DNA from: Bradyrhizobium sp. CCBAU 53421
GTDB lineage: Bacteria; Pseudomonadota; Alphaproteobacteria; Rhizobiales; Xanthobacteraceae
DNA length: 64,000 bases
Reading direction: 5' to 3'
Assembly: GCF_015291625.1 (NCBI RefSeq)
Contig: NZ_CP030047.1
Span: forward strand, 6,262,001 to 6,326,000
Shown here piece by piece: positions 1-8,295 of this stretch. A program made the translations under genes and the position numbers. Position 1 is the first letter of the stretch, and the number at the start of each line of letters is the position of its first letter. The notes beneath the pieces were generated by a model. The model saw only the letters and a program-made list of their open reading frames with translations. It had not been told where the DNA came from and did no database searches.

Positions 1-299
1 GCGATCCGGATCTTCTTGCCGTTCGACCGGCGGATCGTCGCGCGCCAGCGATCGACATCGCGCCGGTAGGCATCGATGACGAAATCCCGATAGGTGACGC
101 CGCTCATGAGCGGCTGAAGGGACGCCGCTTCGAGACCGGCCGGCCGGCTTGCGACATCGCGCACCATCTCGACGATCATCTCGACGGCATGCTCACGCGC
201 GGCGCCGGTCGCGTCCCTGAGCAGATAGCTCACCGCCGCGCCGATCTGCGCCCTCGCGCGATCGTCGCTCGCAAAATCCAAATCGACCTGAACTGACAT
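1..299 (-). CDS. Hypothetical protein, N-terminal part (runs off left edge)
   Basis: An open frame starts at an ATG (299-297) and continues without stop to position 1, giving at least 99 residues beginning MSVQVDLDFASDD. The visible part is mostly helical and charged, with no signal peptide or membrane segment and no motif I recognise. It faces away from the MFS gene, so its promoter must lie in 300-600. The family is unknown to me; the call as a real gene rests on the uninterrupted frame up to the edge and alphaproteobacterial codon use with GC-rich third positions. Confidence 0.6.
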   Translation of the reverse strand, partial: MSVQVDLDFASDDRARAQIGAAVSYLLRDATGAAREHAVEMIVEMVRDVASRPAGLEAASLQPLMSGVTYRDFVIDAYRRDVDRWRATIRRSNGKKIRI

Positions 300-662
300 G
301 ATGCGGAAAACGCCTCCTCCGGACCCAACATCGGATGCCTCCCGGCATCCAGCACGTTGCCATCACGAGACCTTTAGTCGGCCCCCATTAAAGCCGGATT
401 ATCGGACAGGCCCCGATTTCTCGGATGCCGTTAACCGGGCTTTGATGCCGCTTCGCAAGACAGCCAAAGCGGCATTGAACCCCGATCCGATTACAGAAGG
501 CCTCGTCCCGCGCCGATTTGTCCCCGGCCCCGTCCGGCGTCGCAGGCGGGTTCGCACGACCTATCCGCGTGTGATCACCAATTGACATATCACTGCCATC
601 CGTGTGACATTTTATAGAACGGGCCGACAAGAGCCCGGCAACGTCCACTTGGGGAGGACAGC
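300..662. other. Intergenic region with divergent promoters
   Basis: 363 bases between the left-edge hypothetical gene and the MFS gene. It contains TTGACA at 582-587 overlapping the TGACATATCA motif at 583-592, and a GGGGAGG ribosome binding site at 651-657 ahead of the MFS start. A 95-codon frame at 298-585 is not supported by codon pattern. Nothing else was recognised. Confidence 0.5.
583..592 (+). promoter_or_regulatory. TGACATATCA motif, candidate GntR operator before the MFS gene
   Basis: The 10-base sequence TGACATATCA lies 70 bases before the MFS start codon and overlaps a TTGACA -35-like hexamer. The same 10 bases occur at 5836-5845 before the divergently placed hydroxylase operon, and a weaker version (TGAGATATCT, 2156-2165) lies before the GntR gene. 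The shared motif is seen in the sequence; that the GntR protein at 2192-2950 binds it is inference. Confidence 0.5.
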
Positions 663-2075
663 ATGACCATTTCCGACGTCACTGCATCGGCCGGAAGCCG
701 GGCTCCGGCCGCCGTCGCGCGCACCGCGCAGGCGCAGCAGGTCGCCGACATCGCGGCGCGGCTCGAGCGCCTGCCGCTGACCTCCTACCAACGCTGGATC
801 TTCGGAATCATCGCAACCGCGTGGTTCTTCGACAGCATGGACCTTGCCGCCCTCACGTTCGTGCTCGGCTCGATCCGCCAGACCTTCGGCCTGTCGACGG
901 CGGAAGCCGGGCTGCTGTCCAGCATGAGCTTCCTCGGCATGTTCGTCGGCGCCGCGTCCGCCGGCCTGCTCGCCGACCGGTTCGGCCGCGCCCGCGTCTT
1001 CCAGGTCAGCATGATCTTCTGGGGCTTGGGCAGCCTGTGCTGCGGTCTCTCGACCACGGCGACCGCGCTCGGCGCATCCCGCCTGCTGCTCGGCTTCGGC
1101 ATGGGCATGGAGTTTCCGGTCGCGCAGTCGATGGTGTCGGAGATCATGCCGGCCAGCAACCGCGGCCGCTACATCGCGTTCCTCGAAGGGTTTTGGCCGC
1201 TCGGCTTCATCGCGTCGGGGCTGTTGACCTACTTCGTGCTGCAGGCCGCCGACTGGCGCTGGGTCTTCATTATGCAGGCGATCCCGGCCGTGTTCGTGCT
1301 GGTAGTGCGGCGCTACGTTCCGGAATCACCGCGCTGGCTCGCCTCCCGCGGCTATTCCGAGCGGGCCGAAGCCACCGTGCGCGACATCGAAAGCAGGGTC
1401 CGCGATCGCGTGGGCGGCAAGGACCTGCCGCCGGTCGTGCGCCAGGCCGCCGCGCCCGCATCCGAAGTGACCGGCTTGAGGACGCTGTTCTCTGGCATCT
1501 ACGCCAAGCGGACCACGATGTTGTGGACCTTGTGGTTCTTCGCGCTGCTCGGCTTCTATGGCCTGACCACGTGGCTCGGCGCGCTGCTGCAGGCCAAGGG
1601 ATTTCCGATCACCAAGTCGGTGTTCTACACCATCCTGATCTCGCTCGCGGGCATCCCCGGCTTCCTGGTCTCGGCGTGGCTCGTCGAATCCTGGGGCCGC
1701 AAGGCGACGCTGGTGATGAACCTGCTCTGCGGCGCGATCGCCTGCCACTTCTACGGCTCGGCTGCGGACCAGACCCAGCTCATCATCGCCGGCCTCTGCA
1801 TGCAGTTCTTCCTGTTCGGCATGTGGTCGGCGCTCTACGCCTATACGCCCGAACTGTACCCGACCCATGTCCGGGCCACCGGAACCGGTTTTGCCTCCGC
1901 GGTCGGCCGAATCGGTTCGCTGATCGGCCCTTATGTGATCGGCGTGATCCTGCCGGCGGCGGGACAGAGCGGCGTGTTCGCGCTCGGCGCCGGCGCATTC
2001 GTGGTGGCGGCACTGGCGGTGCTGTTGCTCGGCGAGGAAACCCGCGGACGGACGCTGGAGAGTATTTCGCACTGA
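663..2075 (+). CDS. MFS transporter, 12-TM, organic-solute type
   Basis: 470-residue major facilitator with a cytoplasmic N-terminal tail of about 45 residues and twelve predicted membrane segments. Motif A between TM2 and TM3 is visible (GLLADRFGRAR, about residue 100). A PESPRWL motif follows TM6, and LYPTHVRATGTG precedes TM11; both are typical of the MFS branch that includes sugar porters and aromatic-acid/H+ symporters. The substrate cannot be told. The start is the ATG at 663 with GGGGAGG five bases upstream. It is followed by a GntR regulator on the same strand and shares an upstream motif with the hydroxylase/alcohol dehydrogenase operon, so it probably imports the substrate or exports the product of that pathway. 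Confidence 0.85.
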   Translation: MTISDVTASAGSRAPAAVARTAQAQQVADIAARLERLPLTSYQRWIFGIIATAWFFDSMDLAALTFVLGSIRQTFGLSTAEAGLLSSMSFLGMFVGAASAGLLADRFGRARVFQVSMIFWGLGSLCCGLSTTATALGASRLLLGFGMGMEFPVAQSMVSEIMPASNRGRYIAFLEGFWPLGFIASGLLTYFVLQAADWRWVFIMQAIPAVFVLVVRRYVPESPRWLASRGYSERAEATVRDIESRVRDRVGGKDLPPVVRQAAAPASEVTGLRTLFSGIYAKRTTMLWTLWFFALLGFYGLTTWLGALLQAKGFPITKSVFYTILISLAGIPGFLVSAWLVESWGRKATLVMNLLCGAIACHFYGSAADQTQLIIAGLCMQFFLFGMWSALYAYTPELYPTHVRATGTGFASAVGRIGSLIGPYVIGVILPAAGQSGVFALGAGAFVVAALAVLLLGEETRGRTLESISH

Positions 2076-2154
2076 TGATGCGCCGCAGTTCGCTGCGCGC
2101 GGCCGGATTCGGTGTGGCGCCGACCGAGCGGCCTTGTCAGTGCCATCGCGGCGT

Positions 2155-2166
2155 GTGAGATATCTG
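2155..2166 (+). promoter_or_regulatory. Degenerate TGACATATCA-type motif before GntR gene
   Basis: GTGAGATATCTG lies 26 bases before the GntR start codon and matches the motif found before the MFS gene and the hydroxylase operon at 8 of 10 central positions. It would suit autoregulation, but is weak on its own. Confidence 0.3.
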
Positions 2167-2191
2167 CCGTACAGCAGCACACAAGATCCCG

Positions 2192-2950
2192 ATGGCCGAT
2201 TCGAGCAAACGATCCAGTACGGTGCGCGCCCACGCAGCAGGAAGCCGCCGGTCGGCACGGCAATCGTCCGCCGCCGCCGGCAAGCCGCGCGCCGCCGTGC
2301 AGGCTCTTCTCCCGCAAGGCGACGTCACCCTCACCGATCGCGCCTATGCCGAGCTGGAAGAGCTGATCGTGACGCTGCAATTGCCGCCCGGCACCGCGCT
2401 CTCCGAGCTCGTGCTCGCCAAGCGGCTCGACATCGGCCGAACCCCGATCCGCGAGGCCCTGCAGCGGCTGTCGCGCGACGGTCTCGTCAACATCCTGGCC
2501 CGCCGCGGCGTGCTGGTGTCCGAGATCGACCTGCGGGCCCAGCTCCGCCTGCTCGAGGTGCGGCGCGAGCTGGAACGGCTGATGGCGCGCGGCGCCGCCG
2601 AGCGCGCCACCACCGAGCAACGCGCGCAGTTCACCGAGATCGCCGCCGGCATGCGGCGCGCGTCGGAAAAATCCGACGATCTGCTGTTCATGAGGCTGGA
2701 TCACCAGTTCAACACGCTGATCTCGGCGGCATCGCGCAACGAGTTCGCCTCCCGCGCGATGGGCCTGATGCACGGCCTGTCGCGCCGGTTCTGGTACCAG
2801 CATTACAAGGAAGCGGCCGATCTGCCGCTGGCGGCGCGGCTGCATGCCGACGTCGCCGAAGCCGTTGCCGAGCGCCGCGTCGACGCCGCCGGCGCTGCCT
2901 CCGACAGCCTGATCGACTACATCGAGAGCTTTGCGCGTTCGACGCTGTAA
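2192..2950 (+). CDS. GntR-family regulator, FadR/FCD subfamily
   Basis: 252-residue transcription factor. After a basic, Ala/Arg-rich N-terminal extension of about 45 residues comes a winged helix-turn-helix (about 50-115) with the family signature RTPIREALQRLSRDGLV. An all-helical FCD ligand-binding domain follows, with candidate metal/ligand residues in MRLDHQFN, LMHG and LHADV. Members sense small carboxylates or similar metabolites. It lies directly after the MFS gene and ends 6 bases before the convergent alcohol dehydrogenase gene, and is the likely local regulator. The long basic tail makes the exact start uncertain; a Met further in is possible. Confidence 0.85.
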   Translation: MADSSKRSSTVRAHAAGSRRSARQSSAAAGKPRAAVQALLPQGDVTLTDRAYAELEELIVTLQLPPGTALSELVLAKRLDIGRTPIREALQRLSRDGLVNILARRGVLVSEIDLRAQLRLLEVRRELERLMARGAAERATTEQRAQFTEIAAGMRRASEKSDDLLFMRLDHQFNTLISAASRNEFASRAMGLMHGLSRRFWYQHYKEAADLPLAARLHADVAEAVAERRVDAAGAASDSLIDYIESFARSTL

Positions 2951-2956
2951 CAGCTC

Positions 2957-4066
2957 TCAGAACTCGACGACCGTGCGGATCGAGCGGCCGCGCCGCAACG
3001 CCTCGAAGCCGTCATTGATGGCATCGAGGCTGCAGCGGCCAGTGATCAGTTCGTCGAGCTTGAGCCGGCCATCGAGATAGGCCTGCGCCAGCAACGGGAA
3101 GTCGCGTCGCGGCCGGGCGCCGCCATAGCTCGAGCGGCGAAACCGCTTCTCGCCCATCAGCGCGCCCCAGCGGAAGCTGACGTCCTGCGTGACGTCGATC
3201 TTGCCGAGCCAGATCACTTCGCCGCCCGGCCGCACCGCTTCCGCGGTCTGCCGGAACGCCGTGGGATGGCCCGCCGCCTCGAGGATGACGTCGGCCCCCC
3301 GCCCGCGCGTTGCTTCCTTGGCGAACTGGACCGGATCCTCGCGCGCCGCGTTGACGGCATGCGTCGCACCGAGCTGCCGCGCCAGCGCAAGCTTTGCATC
3401 ATCGAGATCGACCGCGATAACAGCACCGGCGCCAGCGAGCCGTGCGCCCTGCACCGCCGCCAGCCCGACCGCGCCGCAGCCGGTGACCATCACGGTATCC
3501 CCATGGCCGATGTCGGCTATGTTCAGCGCGGCGCCAACGCCGGTCATGACGCCGCAGCCGATCAGGCAGGCACGATCGAACGGAATGTCCTTGGGCACGG
3601 CGATCGCCTGCTGCGCCGGCAGCACGACATATTCCGAAAACGCGCCGAGGAAGATCAGATGCGCCAGGCTGCCACCGACCATAAGCTGCGCCTTCGACGC
3701 GCCGTCGAAATGCGCGCCTTCCGCGCCCCTTGCGAGATAGGTCTCGCACAGGATCGGCTGCCCGCGGTCGCAGTGGAAGCAGTGCCCACAATGCGGATTC
3801 CAGGACAGGATGACGTGATCGCCGGCGCTGATGTCGCGCACCGCGCTGCCGACCTCCTCGACCACGCCGGCCGCCTCGTGCCCGAGGATCATCGGCAAGG
3901 GATAGCGCAGCGATCCGTCGATCACCTCCAGATCGGTGTGACAGAGCCCAGCGGCACGCACCTTCACCACGACGTCGGTCGGCATCGGTGGTGCAAGCGA
4001 AACGCGCTCGATGGAGAGCGGCGTTCCGCTTCGATGCAGCACCGCCGCGCGACAGGTCAGGGTCAT
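2957..4066 (-). CDS. Zinc-dependent alcohol dehydrogenase (MDR superfamily)
   Basis: 369-residue medium-chain dehydrogenase that oxidises an alcohol to an aldehyde or ketone with NAD(P)+. Catalytic zinc ligands are visible in GLCHTDLEV and GHEAAGVVEEVG. The structural zinc lobe has the four-Cys pattern CGHCFHCDRGQPILC (about 95-109). The Rossmann fold begins at GCGAVGLAAVQGA (about 195). The arrangement resembles class III-like and aryl/terpene alcohol dehydrogenases. It is the last gene of a five-gene minus-strand operon headed by a membrane hydroxylase, so its natural substrate may be the alcohol made by that enzyme; this is inference. Confidence 0.88.
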   Translation of the reverse strand: MTLTCRAAVLHRSGTPLSIERVSLAPPMPTDVVVKVRAAGLCHTDLEVIDGSLRYPLPMILGHEAAGVVEEVGSAVRDISAGDHVILSWNPHCGHCFHCDRGQPILCETYLARGAEGAHFDGASKAQLMVGGSLAHLIFLGAFSEYVVLPAQQAIAVPKDIPFDRACLIGCGVMTGVGAALNIADIGHGDTVMVTGCGAVGLAAVQGARLAGAGAVIAVDLDDAKLALARQLGATHAVNAAREDPVQFAKEATRGRGADVILEAAGHPTAFRQTAEAVRPGGEVIWLGKIDVTQDVSFRWGALMGEKRFRRSSYGGARPRRDFPLLAQAYLDGRLKLDELITGRCSLDAINDGFEALRRGRSIRTVVEF

Positions 4067-4101
4067 CTCAAAGGTTCTCTGTCGGAGAAATCAGGGAGGC
4101 G

Positions 4102-4410
4102 TCAGGCCGTTTGTCCGGACCGCAGCGCCGCGACCGCCTCGTCGAGATCGGCCGAGGTGAGTTCCCATTCGTTGCCGAAATTGGCGACGACGCGCTGCAT
4201 AAAGCTCTGGTGCAGCGCCTTGGCCGCAGTCGCGTCGTGCAGATGATCATAGAGCAGCGCGAAGGCCAGTTGTGCCGGCTCGGGCCCTTCGTAGCTCCAC
4301 TCAAAACCGTGCTCGGTGAGACGAAGCTGGTCGTAATGCGGTGACAGCGGCTCGCCGTCGACCAGCACGGAAATGCCGTCGATGGTGCGGTCCCCGGCAT
4401 AGCTCGCCAT
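4102..4410 (-). CDS. DUF6166-type protein
   Basis: 102 residues starting MASYAGDRTIDGIS. The Y.GDR.IDG..V.VDG..L N-terminal pattern and the helical tail are as I know them from the DUF6166 family, whose function is unknown. A longer in-frame upstream extension is possible, but GGGAGATT just before the ATG at 4410 supports this start. It is cytoplasmic, with no membrane segment. It lies between the alcohol dehydrogenase and the small membrane proteins with short gaps (35 and 28 bases), so it belongs to the same operon. Confidence 0.75.
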   Translation of the reverse strand: MASYAGDRTIDGISVLVDGEPLSPHYDQLRLTEHGFEWSYEGPEPAQLAFALLYDHLHDATAAKALHQSFMQRVVANFGNEWELTSADLDEAVAALRSGQTA

Positions 4411-4438
4411 CGGAATCTCCCTCTGCTGCAGCATCATG

Positions 4439-4636
4439 TCACGATCCCGGCGGTCGCATCTTGAGGTCCTTCTTGACGACCTCGGGGAATATCCACATCG
4501 CGACCGTGGCGAACACGCCAAGGAAGGCGACCGCGTAGCTCGGTCCCTGCTGTCCGAGATAGACCATGAAGAAATATCCGCAGGCCGCCGTGGCGAGGCA
4601 CGCCAGCGACAGCATGAGCTTGATGTGGCTCGGCAT
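4439..4636 (-). CDS. Small two-TM membrane protein
   Basis: 65 residues (MPSHIKLMLSLACLATAACG...), with two hydrophobic helices (about 6-28 and 32-50) and a basic tail ending LKMRPPGS. GGGAGG lies a few bases before the ATG. No family is recognised. It is 12 bases downstream of the 125-residue membrane protein and probably forms a membrane complex with it or with the hydroxylase; that is inference from gene order. Confidence 0.65.
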   Translation of the reverse strand: MPSHIKLMLSLACLATAACGYFFMVYLGQQGPSYAVAFLGVFATVAMWIFPEVVKKDLKMRPPGS

Positions 4637-4648
4637 CGAGACCTCCCT

Positions 4649-5026
4649 TTAGGTCATCCAGATGTGGAACGACGGCGCCGCTACGCCGACCAGCAGCGCG
4701 AGTGCCGCGATCATGGCGCAACAGGAGAGCCGCAATCCCGCGCGCCCGTCGCGCCACCATTCCGGCAGCGCCTGAAACAGCCCGGGCAGGAACAGAAACA
4801 GCACCCCACCCACGACGACGACGGTGGTCCAGCGCAGCTCGACCAAGGCGAATACCAGCGTGCCGGCGAGCAACATCGCCCACAATACGGTGGTCATCGT
4901 CACCGGCAGAATTGCGCGTCCGCGCAGCGGATACATCCCGGCCAGTTGCAGGAAGCCGATGCAGCACACGCTCCACAATAGGCCGAACCAGGCGAGGCCG
5001 GCGAGATTGGGTTCAAGCTGCGGCAT
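4649..5026 (-). CDS. Multi-pass membrane protein of unknown family
   Basis: 125 residues with about four hydrophobic helices (about 8-30, 38-60, 66-84, 100-120). Trp and Cys are frequent, for example WSVCCIGFLQLAG. Its start overlaps the 3' end of the fatty acid hydroxylase gene by 14 bases, indicating translational coupling. No motif for cofactor binding is obvious. The tight coupling suggests it is a subunit or partner of the hydroxylase. Confidence 0.65.
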   Translation of the reverse strand: MPQLEPNLAGLAWFGLLWSVCCIGFLQLAGMYPLRGRAILPVTMTTVLWAMLLAGTLVFALVELRWTTVVVVGGVLFLFLPGLFQALPEWWRDGRAGLRLSCCAMIAALALLVGVAAPSFHIWMT

Positions 5027-5810
5027 GCGGCACCGATTGCTCCTTCACCACGACCCGCGGCGTCCGCACCGTCCGTCGCATGTCGGTCTTCACGTAGCGC
5101 GTGCTGTAGCCGTTGAAGACGTGGCCAAGCAGGCCGCGATTGAGATCGGAGGTGCCGAACACATAGTCCATCACCGGGAAGGTCAGGTTCATGTTCCGCT
5201 CCATCATGATCGACTGGTTGTGATGGGCGGTATGATGCCGGCGGATGGTGTTGACGAACGGCATGTTGCGCACGAAGGCATTTTCCTCGACGTGGCAGCA
5301 GAAGTGCATGAATTCGTAGATCAGGTACATCGACGTGGTCGTGGTGATCAAAAGCCAACCGGTATTGGCCGAGATCACGAGCCCGGCGGCGATCGCCGGC
5401 GGGATCGACATCAGGGTGAACACCACGAGCGCATAGGGCGGGAAGAAAGTGACGCGCCAGTCGTGGTGATCGGCGAAGCGCATCTCCTCCTCGGTGAAGA
5501 ACTGATGATGCATCAGCGTGTGGCGGCTGTAGATCGCGCGCAGCAGCGGCACATTCGAGGGCCTGTGCATGACGAAGCGATGCACCGCCCATTCGAAGAA
5601 ATTCGCAATCAGGAACACCACCGGGATGGTGAGGTACTCCCACCATCTCACGTCGTGCACATTGGCCAGATAGACGTACAGCGCCGTGAAGCCGATCGTG
5701 TAGATCAGCACGACATGCAGCCAGCCATTGTACCAGCCCACCACGCGCTCGCGGTAGGTCGCGCGATATTTGCGCTGGCGGTCGGTCATCCCTGTTGCAG
5801 CCAACTCCAT
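5013..5810 (-). CDS. Fatty acid hydroxylase / sterol desaturase superfamily protein
   Basis: 265-residue integral membrane di-iron enzyme of the fatty acid hydroxylase superfamily, which inserts oxygen into or desaturates lipid-like substrates. His clusters expected to hold the two irons are visible: HRFVMH, HTLMHH, HFCCH and HHTAHH, spaced between hydrophobic helices. I chose the ATG at 5810 because GGAGGATC stands seven bases before it; a frame extends upstream to 5870 without such a site and would run through the operator-like motif. First gene of the operon hydroxylase - TM protein - small TM protein - DUF6166 - alcohol dehydrogenase. Substrate unknown. Confidence 0.82.
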   Translation of the reverse strand: MELAATGMTDRQRKYRATYRERVVGWYNGWLHVVLIYTIGFTALYVYLANVHDVRWWEYLTIPVVFLIANFFEWAVHRFVMHRPSNVPLLRAIYSRHTLMHHQFFTEEEMRFADHHDWRVTFFPPYALVVFTLMSIPPAIAAGLVISANTGWLLITTTTSMYLIYEFMHFCCHVEENAFVRNMPFVNTIRRHHTAHHNQSIMMERNMNLTFPVMDYVFGTSDLNRGLLGHVFNGYSTRYVKTDMRRTVRTPRVVVKEQSVPHAAA

Positions 5811-5834
5811 CGCGGATCCTCCGTCGTTCGTTAT

Positions 5835-5846
5835 CTGACATATCAG
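5835..5846 (-). promoter_or_regulatory. CTGACATATCAG palindrome, candidate operator of the hydroxylase operon
   Basis: A 12-base near-palindrome (10 of 12 positions symmetric) located 25 bases upstream of the hydroxylase start. Ten of its bases are identical to the motif at 583-592 before the MFS gene 5 kb away. Likely the target of the GntR regulator between them (inference). Confidence 0.5.
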
Positions 5847-5926
5847 TAGCACATCAGACACCAAAGGCAAGCCGCCTTACGCCCCTTCCCGCCGACCTCG
5901 GCGGCAAGGCCAGATAGGGGCCCAAC

Positions 5927-5959
5927 AAAAAAGCCGCCCCGGACGATGTCCGAGGCGGC
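5927..5959 (-). terminator. Rho-independent terminator of the acyl-CoA synthetase gene
   Basis: Twelve-base arms (5933-5944 and 5948-5959, one mismatch) around the loop GAT. On the minus strand they are followed by six T residues (5927-5932). The hairpin lies 26 bases past the stop codon of the synthetase gene. Confidence 0.85.
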
Positions 5960-5984
5960 CTGTGGTCTTCGAAGGATCAGGCGA

Positions 5985-8114
5985 TCAGAGCAGTCCCGCG
6001 CCGCGGGCCCACTTGTACTTGGCGCCCAGCACCTCGACCGGCAGCTCGGTCGAATAAGCATAGGCCGGAATGCCGTTCTGGTAGAGATATTCGGCGGCTT
6101 CCTCGACCTCGACGTCGCCGGCGAGCGAGGCCACGATCGGCTTGACGAAGCCCTTGGCCTCCATCTCCTTCTTCACCTCGACCATGTTGCGGGCGAACAC
6201 CATCGGCGGCGTCACGATGGTGTGCCAGTAGCCGAGGATCAGCGCGTGGATGCGCTCATCGGAGAGACCGAGCTTCACGGTGTTGACGTAGGTGATCGGC
6301 GGCTCGCCGCCGGTGATATCCACAGGATTTCCAGCCGCGCCGAACGGCGGGATGAATTTGCGGAACGCCGCATCGAGATCCGGCGGCATCTGCATCAGCG
6401 ACAGGCCGTTGTCGACCACGGAGTCGGAGAGCAGCACGCCGGAGCCGCCGGCGCCGGTGATGATCAGGACGTTCTCGCCCTTCGGCGTCGGCAGCACCGG
6501 CACGCCGCGGGCGAACTCGAGCAGCTGCCGGAGCGAGCGCGCGCGGATCACGCCGGACTGCTTGAACACGTCCTCGTAGATCTTGTCGTTGCCGGCGAGC
6601 GCTCCGGTGTGCGACGAGGCTGCCTTCGCACCCGCCGAGGTGCGGCCGGCCTTCAGCACGACCACCGGCTTCTTCTTGGAGACGCGCTTGGCGGCCTCCG
6701 CGAAGGCACGGCCGTCCTTCAGGTCCTCGCAGTGCTGCGCGATCAGGTTGGTGTTGGGGTCCTGCTCGAAGAAGGCGAGCAGATCGTCCTCGTCGATGTC
6801 GGACTTGTTGCCGAGGCCGACGATCGCCGACACGCCCATCTTGGCCGAGCGCGAGAAGCCGATGATCGCCATGCCGATGCCGCCCGACTGCGACGACAGC
6901 GCGGCATGGCCCTTGACATCATAGGCGGTGCAGAACGTGGCGCAGAGATTGGCCGGCGTGTAGTAGAAGCCATAGATGTTCGGCCCCATCAGGCGGATGT
7001 TGTACTTCTTGCCGACCTCGACGATCTCGGCCTGCAATTCGGGCGCGCCGGCTTCGGCGAAGCCCGAGGGAATCAGCACGGCGCCGGGGATTTTCTTCTC
7101 GCCGCATTCGGCGAGCGCGCCGGCGACGAACTTCGCGGGGATCGCGAACACCGCCGTGTCGATCACGCCGGGCACGTCCTTGACGCTCTTGTAGGCCTTG
7201 TAGCCGAGAATCTCCGCGGCCTTCGGGTGGATCGGATAGATCTCGCCCTTGTAGCCGCCGTTGATGAGGTTCTTCATCACGGAGTTGCCGATCTTGCCGT
7301 CCTCGGCCGAGGCGCCGATCACGGCAACGCCCTTCGGCTGCATTATGCGGCTCATCGCGGCGACGATCTCTTCGGTCGGACGCGGCGCCGGGCGCGGCTT
7401 GTAGTCGAAGTCGACTACGATGCGGACGTCGGCCGCGATCGCGTTCTTGCTGGTGGCGAACACCGGATTGAGGTCGAGCTCGACGATCTCGGGGAAATCG
7501 CTGACCAGCTGCGACACCTTGACGATGACGTCGGCGAGCGCCTCGCGGTTGACCGGATCACCGCCGCGCACGCCCTTCAGCATTTCATGCGCCTGGATGC
7601 CGTCGAGCATCGACAGCGCGTCGTCCTTGGTCGCGGGCGCGAGGCGGAAGGTGATGTCCTTGAGGATTTCGACCAGCACGCCGCCGAGACCGAAGGCGAC
7701 CAGCTTGCCGAACGAGCCATCGGTGATCGAGCCGACGATCACCTCGGTGCCGCCGCCCAGCATCTGCTGGACCTGGATGCCCTCGATCTTGGCATCGGCC
7801 TTATATTTCTTGGCGTTGGCGAGAATGGTCTCGTAGCTCTTCTCGGCGTCGGCGGCGCTCTTGACGCCGACCACGACGCCACCGGCCTCGGTCTTATGGA
7901 GGATGTCGGGCGAGACGATCTTCATCACAACAGGGAAACCCATGTCGGAGGCGATCCGGGCGGCCTCGGCGGCCGACTTGGCAACGCCTTCCTTCGGCAC
8001 CGGAATGCCGTAGGCGTCGCAAACCACCTTGCCTTCGGGCGCGGTGAGGCTCGTGCGCTTGTCGGCCCTGACCGCATCGAGAATTTTGCGGACCGCATCC
8101 TTCGAATTTGACAT
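5985..8114 (-). CDS. ADP-forming acyl-CoA synthetase (fused beta-alpha arrangement)
   Basis: 709 residues. An ATP-grasp domain comes first (about 10-235), then a CoA-binding Rossmann domain starting near GVAVIGASAEDGKIG (about 255-350). Two succinyl-CoA-ligase-like flavodoxin domains follow, the first holding the phospho-His loop SSHTGALAG. The enzyme makes an acyl-CoA from acid, CoA and ATP with release of ADP and phosphate. It diverges from the GntR-oxc-frc block and carries the same operator palindrome in its promoter (8140-8156), so oxalate or a related acid is a plausible substrate; sequence alone cannot settle this. AGGAGG stands ten bases before the ATG. Confidence 0.85.
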   Translation of the reverse strand: MSNSKDAVRKILDAVRADKRTSLTAPEGKVVCDAYGIPVPKEGVAKSAAEAARIASDMGFPVVMKIVSPDILHKTEAGGVVVGVKSAADAEKSYETILANAKKYKADAKIEGIQVQQMLGGGTEVIVGSITDGSFGKLVAFGLGGVLVEILKDITFRLAPATKDDALSMLDGIQAHEMLKGVRGGDPVNREALADVIVKVSQLVSDFPEIVELDLNPVFATSKNAIAADVRIVVDFDYKPRPAPRPTEEIVAAMSRIMQPKGVAVIGASAEDGKIGNSVMKNLINGGYKGEIYPIHPKAAEILGYKAYKSVKDVPGVIDTAVFAIPAKFVAGALAECGEKKIPGAVLIPSGFAEAGAPELQAEIVEVGKKYNIRLMGPNIYGFYYTPANLCATFCTAYDVKGHAALSSQSGGIGMAIIGFSRSAKMGVSAIVGLGNKSDIDEDDLLAFFEQDPNTNLIAQHCEDLKDGRAFAEAAKRVSKKKPVVVLKAGRTSAGAKAASSHTGALAGNDKIYEDVFKQSGVIRARSLRQLLEFARGVPVLPTPKGENVLIITGAGGSGVLLSDSVVDNGLSLMQMPPDLDAAFRKFIPPFGAAGNPVDITGGEPPITYVNTVKLGLSDERIHALILGYWHTIVTPPMVFARNMVEVKKEMEAKGFVKPIVASLAGDVEVEEAAEYLYQNGIPAYAYSTELPVEVLGAKYKWARGAGLL

Positions 8115-8139
8115 TGGCTTCCTCCTGGGACAGATTTCG

Positions 8140-8156
8140 TGGCATTTGGTATGCCA
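8140..8156 (-). promoter_or_regulatory. Oxalate-regulon operator, site 1 (acyl-CoA synthetase promoter)
   Basis: TGGCAT-TTGGT-ATGCCA, a 17-base inverted repeat 25 bases before the synthetase start. On the minus strand a TTGACA (8172-8167) lies ten bases upstream, so the palindrome covers the expected -10 region. Confidence 0.7.
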
Positions 8157-8221
8157 AAAACGTAATTGTCAAGGTCGGTCGACGATCAAAAATACCGAAA
8201 AATATGGGCAGCTTGACATTC

Positions 8222-8238
8222 TGGTATTTGGCATGCCA
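8222..8238 (+). promoter_or_regulatory. Oxalate-regulon operator, site 2 (GntR-oxc-frc promoter)
   Basis: TGGTAT-TTGGC-ATGCCA, with an internal perfect 14-base palindrome TTTGGCATGCCAAA (8228-8241). TTGACA at 8213-8218 ends three bases before it. It is 57 bases before the GntR start, so the regulator probably controls itself together with oxc and frc. Confidence 0.75.
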
Positions 8239-8295
8239 AAAATCTAAGGTAATTTCTTCTGCTAAGAAGACGTCTCCAAGAGGAGGAGACGAGTC

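Noticed and set aside
5946..8111. 721-codon open frame on the plus strand opposite the acyl-CoA synthetase
   Set aside because: Composition rich in Arg, Asp, His and Gly with no family; it is the antisense shadow of a GC-rich gene whose minus-strand product has clear domains.
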